From the NCBI GenBank assembly GCA_030280995.1, contig JASXTE010000004.1, positions 42,108,797-42,172,796 on the forward strand: DNA of 64,000 bases, in the 5' to 3' direction. Numbering within the stretch: the stretch's first letter is position 1; each line of letters starts with the position of its first letter. Positions 54,375 through 64,000 of this stretch are shown in pieces. Origin of the DNA: Hemileia vastatrix. Its lineage: Eukaryota > Basidiomycota > Pucciniomycetes > Pucciniales > Zaghouaniaceae. Both the position numbers and the translations under genes were made by a program. The notes under the pieces are model-generated. The model saw nothing but the letters and a program-made list of their open reading frames with translations, had not been told where the DNA came from and made no database searches.

Positions 54375-56825
54375 ATGAGTTCCTTGAAATGTCTTGGTCA
54401 ATTTATGGTTTCATTTGAACCAACACCATCATATATGATATTACAATTATCAAAAAACCAAACGGAAAAGGCAATGCTTCAGCGAGGTAGAAAAAGAGTT
54501 CATATTCTTTCTATGTTAGACACAAAGACTCTTAAAATTATTGGAGATCTTTCGGAAAAGCAAAGTGAACAAATTGGACCGCTTCTTGGAGAAATTGGCG
54601 ACTGTTCTCATCGGTTGAACTTTGAATCTGTGATGCAGCCGCAGCATAAAGCCTATTTTCAGAGCTACATAGTCAAACAGCAAAATGAAACATTGCAGCT
54701 GTGGTGCACTTTATTTGGAATCGAAAGGCATCTTAATGAAATAAAACAAAAATTTTATCTTGCTGGAATAAGTATACTTGAAATCGATGATTACGACAGC
54801 AAAACATTTTACAATATTGCTTCTTATTGGTCAGAAATTGATTCATGTAGGATTGGACGAAATTCGATAACTCAAAATCAAATACTAGGAATAAAAACGG
54901 CATTAAAAACGCACCAACTTCAAGCAGTCAACTTTATGATTGATAACGAAAAATTTATGAAAGATAAACTGGATAAGCTTTGGGAGCATGATGATAATAA
55001 ATGGCTTCACAGTGTGTACCATCCTCGAAAACGAAATTATGAAAATATTGAACAACACTTTGGTGGATATGGGTCAATACTTGCAGATGACATGGGTTTA
55101 GGAAAAACACTATCGACACTTGCTCTGATAAGTGCAACACAAGAGCAAGCAATAAAATTTCAACAAAGATTGGAGCTTTTTGGTAAAAAACTAAGTTTTG
55201 CCACACTAATTATATGCCCATTATCTGTACTCTCGAACTGGGAAAATGAAATAAATCTTCATTTCAACCCTCGATCTCTTCCATACCATGTATTTCATGG
55301 TCAGATTTGTGATAATTTACGAGAAGAAAAGCTCCAGCGAACTGCGATTGTACTTACCACTTATGAAACAGTCAGCCCTTTGACAATAACTAAGCAAATG
55401 GGAAAAAAGTTATCACTGATAAGTAACATTATATGGTATCGAATTGTTCTGGATGAAGCACAGTAAGTTATATATGTAACTTGACACAAAAAATGATGTT
55501 AGGAGATTTAACAAGAAACAATAATTTATTATAGCTACATCAAAAATCCTCTAGCCAAAAGGACACAGAAGATTTTTAGTTTACTTTCCAAGCATCGACT
55601 ATGTTTGACAGGAACACCATTACAAAACTCACCAGAAGATCTGCAGAGTTTAATCACTTTTCTTCAATTGGATGGATGGGATGAGGAGTCTCTTTGGAGA
55701 GAACAAATTACACCGAAACTGAAAGTTGGTTCACTGCAGGCAGTCAAAACTATCAACCACCTTATGAAGGTAGTCTGCTTACGGAGAACGAAGGATGTTG
55801 TGCTAAATCTCCCTAAAAAGGTTGAAGAAGGTATATTAGTGAGATTCGGAAGACACTGGCAAAAAAGACTGGACAAACTACAGGAAGAATTTTACAAGCA
55901 ATTTGGTCCAAATCGTGATCAAAAACAAACTTGGGATAATAGTGAATTTCTACGGCAACTAAAGGTTTTACAACTATTTTGCAACCATCCAATGTATGAA
56001 TTTAGAAAAGATGAACGGCCTGATAGGTAAACATGGAGAGATTCGGCTAAGATATTACATCTCATTGAGCATGTGATGGAGTTTGTGCAAGGGCAAAGAG
56101 GCATAAAGGAGCCCAAAGCAGTCATCTTTTCAGAATATGTGGACTTTTTAGAAATGTAAGTGACTAACTTAACACTTTTTGATGAAGGAAAATTAAAGGA
56201 GTGATTATTTTCAAAAGGATTTCGAAAGCCCTAAAAGAGTATAACATTGGCTTTACAATGTATGTAGGTGATTTGAGTCGGAGGGCCCGAGATGAAAGTC
56301 TAAACAGGTTTAAAAACGATATCAATTGCTTTGTTCTTCTTGGCTCCATTAAGTCAGCAGGGATAGGTATTGATTTAAAATGTGCACAAAATGTTTACAT
56401 AATGGTATTTTAGCATATAATTTTCACTTAATACAAGAAATTCAACTGGGAACACTTATTAATTGAATGTTTTATTATTGTGAATTTGTGCAGGAGCCAA
56501 GCTGGAATCCATCAATAGAATCCCAAGCTATTGATCGGCTTTTTCGAATGGGTCAAAAAAACAAGGTCCATGTCATTAAATATTTTGTGAGAAAGAGTAT
56601 TGAATTCAGTATTTACAACATTCAAAAAAAAAGGAGAAGTTAACTATGTATGTAAAATAAATTTTATATTGATGAAAAAATGAAAACTAATTATTTAAAT
56701 TTTTATTTTCAAGGCTCAGTGTACCAAATAGTGGAGATGAACCATTTCAGCTTAAAAAGATGGTTCTTGATGAATATCTGAATGAGTTGAAGAAGTTGGA
56801 GCAGTCAGTTGAAGAAGATTATTGA
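54375..56825 (+). pseudogene. SNF2/RAD5-type helicase, five exons, one nonsense codon and one frameshift
   Basis: Exons by reading: 54375-55462, 55535-56155, 56188-56404, 56494-56647, 56714-56825, with GT-AG introns of 72, 32, 89 and 66 bases. ATPase motifs: KTHQLQAVNFM (Q-like), ILADDMGLGKT (I), LIICPLSVLSNW (Ia), VLDEAH across the first intron (II), LTGTPLQNS (III), RRTKD, FCNHP, and QAIDRLFRMGQ (VI). There is no RING between the two lobes. The N-terminal 200 residues are unassigned (perhaps a diverged HIRAN-like region). A TAA at 56028-56030 and a one-base shift at the A9 run 56624-56632 break the frame; either could be sequence error. The family remodels DNA or chromatin, for example in post-replication repair. 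Confidence 0.85.
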
Positions 56826-56916
56826 TGTTTATTGGGTTGGAAATTTTCAACATTCTTTTTTCTTGATTATTGAGAGTAGCTAAATAATTATTATCATAGC
56901 AGTCAAGAGGTAAAGA

Positions 56917-57886
56917 TCAAGGTACTGATTCCTGTCGAAGCCTAGAAGGTGGTAATGATACAGAATGTATCCTTTGTATCGAAACAAGATCTTTTAGTGG
57001 CAATGATGATGTTTTTGATTTTTGACTCATTTCATGGGACTTAAGATCGATATTTTGTGCTAGAATTGAAAATTCATCTGATCTCCATGATAGCGATACT
57101 TTACTTATTGACCCATCTTCATTGATTTCTGAGTCAGAGCAGCATTTGACATTAGTAAACAAATCTTTTGCTGTTGAACATATAGGAAGGGTCTTGAGAA
57201 AGTTTGTACGATGAACAGAGAGCTTCAAGAGATTATCAGCAAAGAACTCGAAAAAATATGAAAGATGTTAGACTGACTTTTTTACGTATCCTAGACCGAG
57301 ACTTTTGAGCTTTTTTTTTCTCCAAATGGTCTGGAGAATAGTGTCCAAGTCTAAGCATATTCTGTTGTCCAAGGAACCATCGATGGAGAACACCCATTTG
57401 ATTAGCAAAGGAAATTGTGTTTGGATCGATAGGGTATGAAGCAAAAGCCATCATTCGGAAAGCATTGTCCCAATGTTTGATAATAAGTTGAGCAAAGCAC
57501 TGATTCCAGTGAGAGTGCCATTCCAGATTCCAAGCAAAATTACGACCTGGAAAGTTGGATGATTCAAGATCATTGAGAAATGCTTCATAATATGAATGAG
57601 GAATCGTTTCTGTCACAACACTAGAGCCTGAAGCTAAACAAATCTGTACAGGGGATGTAATAGATTCATGTGTAATTAATGAGCATTTAAAAATCTGGTG
57701 ATTTGTAGGAAAGAGTTTCCAAGATGTTGAAGTAGGAGATATTTGCATAAGAGTTCTACAAAAACTATGGATGCAGCGACAAAAAGGAGAATTAGAAGGA
57801 GGAAGAATTTCGGAAAATATTTTATTTATTTGACGATAGTTTCTGGGAGGTTTTCCAGCAGGAAAGTAAGACCAATAATCAGGCAT
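56917..57886 (-). CDS. Unknown protein, two exons, convergent to the helicase
   Basis: Exon 1 runs from 57886 (ATG) to 57278 and exon 2 from 57246 to 56917. The 31-base intron starts GTCAGTCTAAC and ends CGAG. The product would be about 312 residues. I recognise no domain. Visible features: a Trp/His-rich middle (WNLEWHSHWNQCF), Cys residues near the N-terminus (FCRCIHSFC), a basic cluster before the splice site (KSRSRIRKK) and a Ser-rich C-terminus. The gene ends 91 bases from the helicase stop on the other strand. CpG is present as in the helicase. The open frame and matching splice support a real gene; function unknown. Confidence 0.6.
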
Positions 57887-59739
57887 AATTTATAAAGAAT
57901 TATGTATAATAAATGCTACAGTATGGAGGGGAGTCTAAGAGCGGAAATTATCTATCTTATATGATAGCTCCAACAGTGACATGAAGATATTACAAAGAGG
58001 TTGCTAAAAACAACGAATATACACTCAGGAATAAGCCATAAAAACAATAGATCAAAAGGAATATAAATTAAAAAACTGAGTGTATTACATGAGATGAGTA
58101 CTCATACATCGGAGGAAAGCATGGTTATCAAAGGAGTGTACTGAGAAAAAAAATATCGATCATTTTAATATGTAGCAGTAATGAGCATTCCCTGAAAGGG
58201 AAGTATAAAAACGAACAACATTAAGTAAATATAATTTACAAAATGACATTTTTCTGAAATAAATAATATTCTTTGTCTAAAAAATTCCACTCATAATTAA
58301 GATAGCAATTGAACAACCGGATGATAAAGAGATATCAAATATGCAGGTACAAAACATATACTTGAAAAGAGTTAGTTGAAATTGTTTACATGAATTTTTT
58401 TTAAAAGACAAGGGCTTTATCTTTGCAAAAGGTAAGTAATTGAAAGATGTTTATGGGAATATTTCTGAATGAACCAAAAAAACATCGGGCTATTAATTGC
58501 AATTGTCAAACCTAATGCAAGAGGTGAATTTTATCATTCACCCATAAAATAGTGCTTACGAAAGAATATTCAGAAAAATTTTAAAGGATATCTAGAGGGT
58601 AATTTCTCTATATGCTAATTCTAGGTCTGGATGGAACTAGTTCCTATGATGAAAATGATAATTCTGTTGTAGAATTAGAAGGCCATTATTTTAGTAATGG
58701 CAAAGTAAATAAAGTCATTTATGTAGCATTTGTTCAATTTTTTATTCCCACAGACCTAAAAAAAAACATAAAGTTAGTCACCTCACATGATGCCCCAAAT
58801 CAATGAGGTGTACTCTATTTTTCGGCCGTAAAATAGAGTTCCCACCCAAGAATTGGAAGGAAAACTCACAAGATAAAAAAAAGTAATTATCAATGAACGT
58901 AAGTAATATCTCATAATAGAACTATTTTATATAATTTCATCAATAATGTCAAGATTATAATGAGTTTCAAAATACATTAATTTACAGTTGTTTTAGAGGT
59001 TGAGCAAAATTTAATCACTAATACCAACTCAAAAAACATGGGTTAACTCATATCAGCTGCTTCCTCCCAGAAATTTCATCAATATATTTTCAGTAGGTAA
59101 GATGCAAGAAAAATTGAATATATTTGAAAAAAGGAGATAAGAGTAAAATGGGTAAAGGAATAAAATATATACAATCAATTAGGAACAAAAAAGATTTGTG
59201 TTATTTTTCATATATTATTAATTTCAATATTTTATTACAAAAGGAATATAAATCCTTGAAATGATTTTTTCAATGATGATTATTATTATGTGATGGATTG
59301 ATTATTCATTGAAACCTGTGCAAAACTAAAAATGTATGATTTTGGTACCATTTTAAGATATTAATATTTCTATAAATGATAATTCAATAAATTATTATAA
59401 TAAATAAAATTATCTAACCATTATAAATTAAGATTAATAACACCAGATATCAAATAGTTTTGTTTTCATGGTAGAGATAGATGAATCCTTTCAAGTACTT
59501 AGAGGTGAAAATTTATTTTTTGATTAATCTCTTGATAAAAGTACATTCAAACATGGAAATAAATTGGATAGTTTACTCTAATTTTTTGCATAAAATTTGT
59601 ATTCATATTAGCAAGTATGCGAATGCAAATAATAATTATTTAGAAAATCTAGGACAAACAAATTAGTTTCAACGTTGGTTTTTGAAATTGCCCTCCCAAA
59701 CTTCAAATTCATTTTCCCAATTCTGAATATCCCTCATCA
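57887..59739. other. Intergenic region with a hairpin
   Basis: 1.85 kb. A 64-codon ORF at 58612-58806 (+) has no recognisable content. Six bases after it, 58812-58839 forms a hairpin with arms ACTCTATTTT / AAAATAGAGT and loop TCGGCCGT. Nothing else is seen. Promoters of the unknown gene and of the transposase should lie here. Confidence 0.4.
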
Positions 59740-62700
59740 ATGCCATTTCAGCCAAAAATTTGTGAATGTACAACATTAGGTTGTGCATTCAAGGTTCATC
59801 TAACGCCACTTGGAACCTACCGAACAGGAGTTATATATAAAACTGCAAAGTCTTACAAGAATCATCAAACCGAATGTGCAAAGAAAATTAATACAGACTG
59901 TATTAAAGATTCTATGTTGGAGGGAAATTCTGGCAGTTCATCTCAGGTATTTTCATTTTTTAAAATTGACAAAGGTTATATGTGGAGAGAATGTTTAGAG
60001 AATAAAATCTAAAACATTTATTTTTTAGTTACCGAATTCTTTAACTCCAAAGTTAACTGGCACTATTCTTGGCCAGTGTAGCATGGTAGCTGAGGAGAAG
60101 TATAGTCGATCAGTAATGTTACAGGCAGCGAATCTTTATTCATCGAATAAACTCAGCTTAAGAGGATGTGAATCTTTCCTAAAAAACCAAATAAAAAATT
60201 TGAAAATTCTTGGTGATGATCGCTCATTGAATGTTGATGGAATCATTAAAAAAATTCCCCAGTCACTCGAAACGGTATTTCGTCGTCTTAAACTCTACCC
60301 GACACTTGTCACCAGGACATGCTGTGCTAAATGTTTTGCTCTTTATGAATTTGATCTGGATGATCATCCTTCTATTAAAACATGCACTCAAGTATTCATG
60401 TCATCATCGAAAAAATATGTGAAACAGTTACCAGAAAAAGAAAAGTCTCCGCAGTGTAATGAAGATCTTTACACTAAATCTTACAAAGAAAAAAAAAAAT
60501 CATTTACAAGCCAAAAAAAATATTTCTATATAATGTGTTTGTTGATTGGATTTCGATGAAATTGAAGCAGAAAGATTTTGATGAAGGGACTCAAAAGTGC
60601 AAATCTTTTAGAAGATCAGATTTTAATGTAATGGATGACATCTGGGAAGGGGAGATTTGGAAGAATTTCCCTGAAGATTCAAATGCTTCAGAGGATGGCT
60701 ATTCTGCTTTTGCTTCGACTCCTGGCAATTTGGTGTTCAGCTTATACGTGGACTGGTTCCGGCCTGGAGGTAATCGGATTGGAAGTCATCAGAAATCAGT
60801 TGGGTTGATTATGCTTATTTGTATGAGCTTACCACCATCTGAACGATATTGCGAAAAAAATTTATTTCTATTCTCGATAATACCAGGTCCAAATGAGCCA
60901 ACGAGTGAACAATTTTACCATCTTTTGAAGCCTTTAGTTGATGAATTCAAAGTACTTTGGGAAGGCATATGGGTCAGCTCCACACATTCTCATCCAGAAG
61001 GTGAAAAAATCCGAGCTGCAATCTTCCCATTAATTGCAGATATTCCAGCACTTCGGAAAGTAGCAGGCTTTGCTGGCCACTCAGCAACACGATTTTGTTC
61101 TTTCTGTTTATTATCAATTAATGAAAATGATGAGTACGATGTGAATAAATTTCCTTGTCGGACCCATGAAGAACACATGAAACATGCGAAAGAATGGAAA
61201 AATGCAACAACACATTGGGAACAAGAAAAAATTGTTTTAGAGCATGGTGTCCGCTGGAGTGCTTTGAATGAATTGAGCTACTGGAGACCGATAGAATATT
61301 GTGCTTTGGATATGATGCATTGCCATATGCTGGGTAATCTTAAGGATCACAGCAGGATGTTTTTACGAATTGAAGATGCAGCGATCGACCTTGAAAAGAA
61401 GTTGAAGAAGGCAGAGAATTGGAATATTAAAGATTTGGATGATTCAGTTTATCCAGAGAAAGATGTAAGAAGTTCTCGAAAGCGGCAGTATGAATCCGAT
61501 CAAGAAAATAAGCTGGAATTCTTGTCATCCAGGAGTGGTAGTATGCAACCTTTAACTGAGTTAAATCTTAAAATGATAGCGAGTGAAAAGGGTGTTAATG
61601 TAAGGAAGCGTCAAAAAACCGATAGTTATTTCCTCAGATCCCAATCTCAGTCAAACTCTTCAAGCATCTTTTTTGATCACTCGAGTGGTATCCCAGTTAG
61701 TTCAAGTTATAATTTGCGGAGTGGAACTAAAGGCGAATCATCAAAAATAGCTAGTGAAGACTCTTCTGAGGGGTCGCACGTGACAGCTAAGGGAAATGAA
61801 AATGCTTTGGGTAAAGAAGTAAAAGATTCTGCAGACTTTTTAGACCCTAGATTAACGGGAGATGAATTGCTAGTGGTAGGGAAGGTTATTCAGCAGACAA
61901 TAACTCCTTCTTGGTTTACACGGGTACCGAAAAAATTGGGATCAAAAACTGGAGGTTCACTAAAGGCAGCTGAGTGGCATGTACTGTATACTGTCTACTA
62001 TCCACTTGCATTGATACCACTTTGGTTTCAGCAAAGTTCATCACAGGGATGCTCAACAGGCTTAGAATTACCGTCCAGAGAATCAATACTACTAAAATCA
62101 TTGACAACTTTGATTTCGATTACGAACTTTCTAACCCTGAAGAAAATATCAAAAGATGAGGTGAAAGATTTAGAAAACCTTCTTTTTGAATACCGTCAAT
62201 GTCTTCAGAGTGGATGGAAACATCAAAGGATAAAGCCAAACCTCCACCTAACTCAGCATTTCCCTGATGTGATAAAACGATTTGGGCCACCTGCTTATAC
62301 TGCCACATGGGCAGCTGAAAGAATAAATGGTAAACTTTCAAGTATTTCAAATAATCATCATTCTTGTATGTCAAAATAAAAATTTTCATTGAATATTTAA
62401 CAATTATTAATATCATATTTTGTATGTAAGATGAGATACCAAAAACGATTCTCAAGTATTGGCATGTCAAGACAGTTCTAATGCAGTATGAAAAAGAAGA
62501 AAACATGGAGCTAAACAAAGATGAAAAAATGACGAAAGATTTGGATAGTGTGAAAGAGTGTATTACGCTGGATGAAGCAATTTTTCAAAAATGGGCAAAA
62601 GCACGAATTGGAAAAGATAGTTTAAGACGGCATTTGTCATTATCAGAGATCAAAGTTGAAAGAGTGGTGCAAGTACTCAGAAGCTTTGTGTTAAAAGGAA

Positions 62701-63062
62701 AACGATTTATGACGAAATCTAAGCATGAAGGTAACTCAACAATCGAATTCAAATATTGTGATGATTGGAGTTTTGGTCAGATTGATATGTTATTCACATC
62801 AAAAGAGGACAAGGGAGAGGTTTGGGCGATTGTTAGTCCTTTCAAAGAAATCCTGCCTAGCGAAACACACAAGGATCCTTATGAGAGTCATACTCTTCTA
62901 AATAGCAGAGTACTCAGGGATTCTAAGGCCGCCGCTATTGTTGTAAGTGAAAAGTCGATAATAGGACATGCAGCTATCCTGAAACATCAGCGAGGAACTT
63001 TTGGTATGAAAGAAAAGATTATCACGGCTGTTGGGTTGAGGTCCATTGTAAGTCAAAACTAA
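59740..63062 (+). pseudogene. Plavaka/CACTA (Tnp2-like) transposase, three exons, one frameshift
   Basis: Exons 59740-59946, 60029-62365 and 62431-63062; introns of 82 and 65 bases, both in phase. N-terminal Cys/His cluster (CECTTLGC...H..C), possibly a zinc finger. The core has SLYVDWFRPGGNRIGSHQKS, MLICMSLPPSERY, SIIPGPNEPTSEQFYHLLKPL, ADIPALRKVAGFAGH, FCSFCLL, EYCALDMMHCHMLGNLKDH and TATWAAERINGKL, the pattern of basidiomycete CACTA/Plavaka DDE transposases. A low-complexity insertion holds Ser/Lys/Arg-rich sequence. The A11 run at 60489-60499 shifts the frame by one base, so the gene is broken as given, or the run is miscounted. The rest of the frame is open, so decay is slight. Confidence 0.85.
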
Positions 63063-63454
63063 TTACTCTGAATAGAAGCAGTTTGAGTTAATTTTGATCC
63101 TTTGGCATTTGAAAGGAGTGGTAATGCAAGCAAAGTGATGAATGGCACAATTTTGGGTGGAGAATGGGAGAATAAAGATTTTTTTGATTGAGCAATGCCT
63201 TAACAATGTGATATAAAAAAATAGTTGCATAATTCCAAACATCACTCAGCATTATGAGATATCAAACATGAATTTGGTAGGAATTCGACAGAGATAAAAA
63301 AATTTAGAAAAAGTAATAAGTAAGGTGGGAAGTATAAATAATACTCATTTCAGTTTAGGAAGGCAATTTTCAAGCCCAATTCCAAAACTCTTTATAAATT
63401 TTTCTCTGATTAATTAACAACACTTTTAAAAAAATTATTGTAAAGGATTAAAAT
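63063..63454. other. Intergenic region
   Basis: 392 bases between the transposase stop and the next ATG. AT-rich, nothing recognised; it should hold the promoter of the next gene. Confidence 0.4.
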
Positions 63455-64000
63455 ATGGACAAAGATTTTGATATGAGTAAGACATTGTTATCTACTAAAT
63501 CATTCTGCCAAGTTAATAATTTGATATTTCTAATTTGACTTCAATTTCACAAAAAATAGGTCAATTGTTAAATTCTATTATTGATAATGGAACTATGGAT
63601 ATGGATGTGGAATACGAGACTCCAAATCCAGAAGCTAAGGATGGTAACAGTAACCCCCACGCTGGTCCTTCTACATCTACATCTAACGACCAAAGGCAGA
63701 AAAATACTCCGCATCAAAATCGAGAGGAACAGACGAATCAAAATGGGGCTGCTAAGAATGCTGAATTTGTTGCCGGGTTACTGAATGATTTCCTGCCCAA
63801 GAATACTGAACAAAATCCAGATGAACCTGAATTTTCTAGTTGAGTACTTGAAATTATTTTGATAAATGCAAATGTACTTTTAATGACTGATTTAATTTTT
63901 TTCCCTGTTTTGTAGGCACTTTTGATCCAAAGCTACGAAATAATTTTAAGGAGCAAAAAAGGAAAGCGGCTGAGAGAAGAACAGCAGAGGGTCGTCAAGA
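63455..64000 (+). CDS. Unknown protein, N-terminal part (runs off the window)
   Basis: Exon 1 is 63455-63476 (ATG, 22 bases), intron 63477-63559 (GTAAGA to ATAG), exon 2 63560-63838, intron 63839-63915 (GTTGAG to TGTAG), exon 3 63916 to beyond 64000. The phases join into one frame. The visible 128 or so residues start MDKDFDMSQLLNS. They are polar and disordered (Asn/Gln/Ser/Thr-rich), then become basic (FKEQKRKAAERRTAEGRQ), as in a DNA-binding or nuclear protein. No family recognised. It lies 392 bases after the transposase on the same strand, so it could be a second gene of the same transposon. Confidence 0.55.

Noticed and set aside
60489..60499. Programmed frameshift in the transposase
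   Set aside because: A one-base change in an A11 run is more simply a length error or mutation; there is no downstream structure or heptamer pattern that would argue for programming.
1..64000. Intact active retroelement of family A
   Set aside because: Both A copies have stops and shifts in most domains, and A1 lacks the first RT catalytic Asp.

Overview
The window is eukaryotic, AT-rich and dominated by long terminal repeat (LTR) retrotransposons of the Ty3/gypsy class. Host-type genes with short GT-AG introns appear only in the last 10 kb. The Gag and Pol style of the retroelements and the Plavaka/CACTA-type transposase near the right end fit a basidiomycete fungus, most likely a rust (Pucciniales) with a repeat-inflated genome. 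That assignment is inference from protein style; no species marker is present. I saw no rRNA, tRNA or CRISPR.

Layout. (1) 1-6921, + strand: decayed chromodomain Ty3/gypsy copy A1, left LTR outside the window. (2) 6922-7214: MITE-like inverted repeat at the junction with the next element. (3) 7232-16655 and 28021-30116, - strand: an old, CpG-depleted element B (B-old), split in two by (4) a younger, nearly intact element B (B-young, 16661-28020, + strand) flanked by AACGC duplications. (5) 31987 to about 38340, - strand: element C, an internally deleted relative of A, whose 3' LTR is split by a solo A-like LTR (32864-34166). (6) 38341-42036: non-coding, with two ends of a TIR-type element D and a GC-richer repeat block. 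(7) 42037-51479, - strand: complete but decayed A2, TSD CCTTT. (8) 51480-54374: non-coding, with another D end. (9) 54375-64000: CpG-containing, intron-containing genes: a SNF2/RAD5-type helicase (damaged), a convergent unknown gene, a Plavaka/CACTA-like transposase, and the start of an unknown gene.

The most unusual signal is in element B. A short hairpin motif (4-bp stem, 6-nt loop, then N-TAAACT) recurs about 37 times in B-young: after the gag stop, as an in-frame array in pol, across the pol stop and in two large 3' non-coding arrays. Its arms change in a compensatory way (CCTC/GAGG, GGTC/GACC, AGTC/GACT), which points to selection on the folded structure rather than only on the encoded peptide. 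B-old carries only a few copies, so the arrays grew recently. The second lead is the right-hand gene cluster, which could be host genes or cargo of a large DNA transposon.
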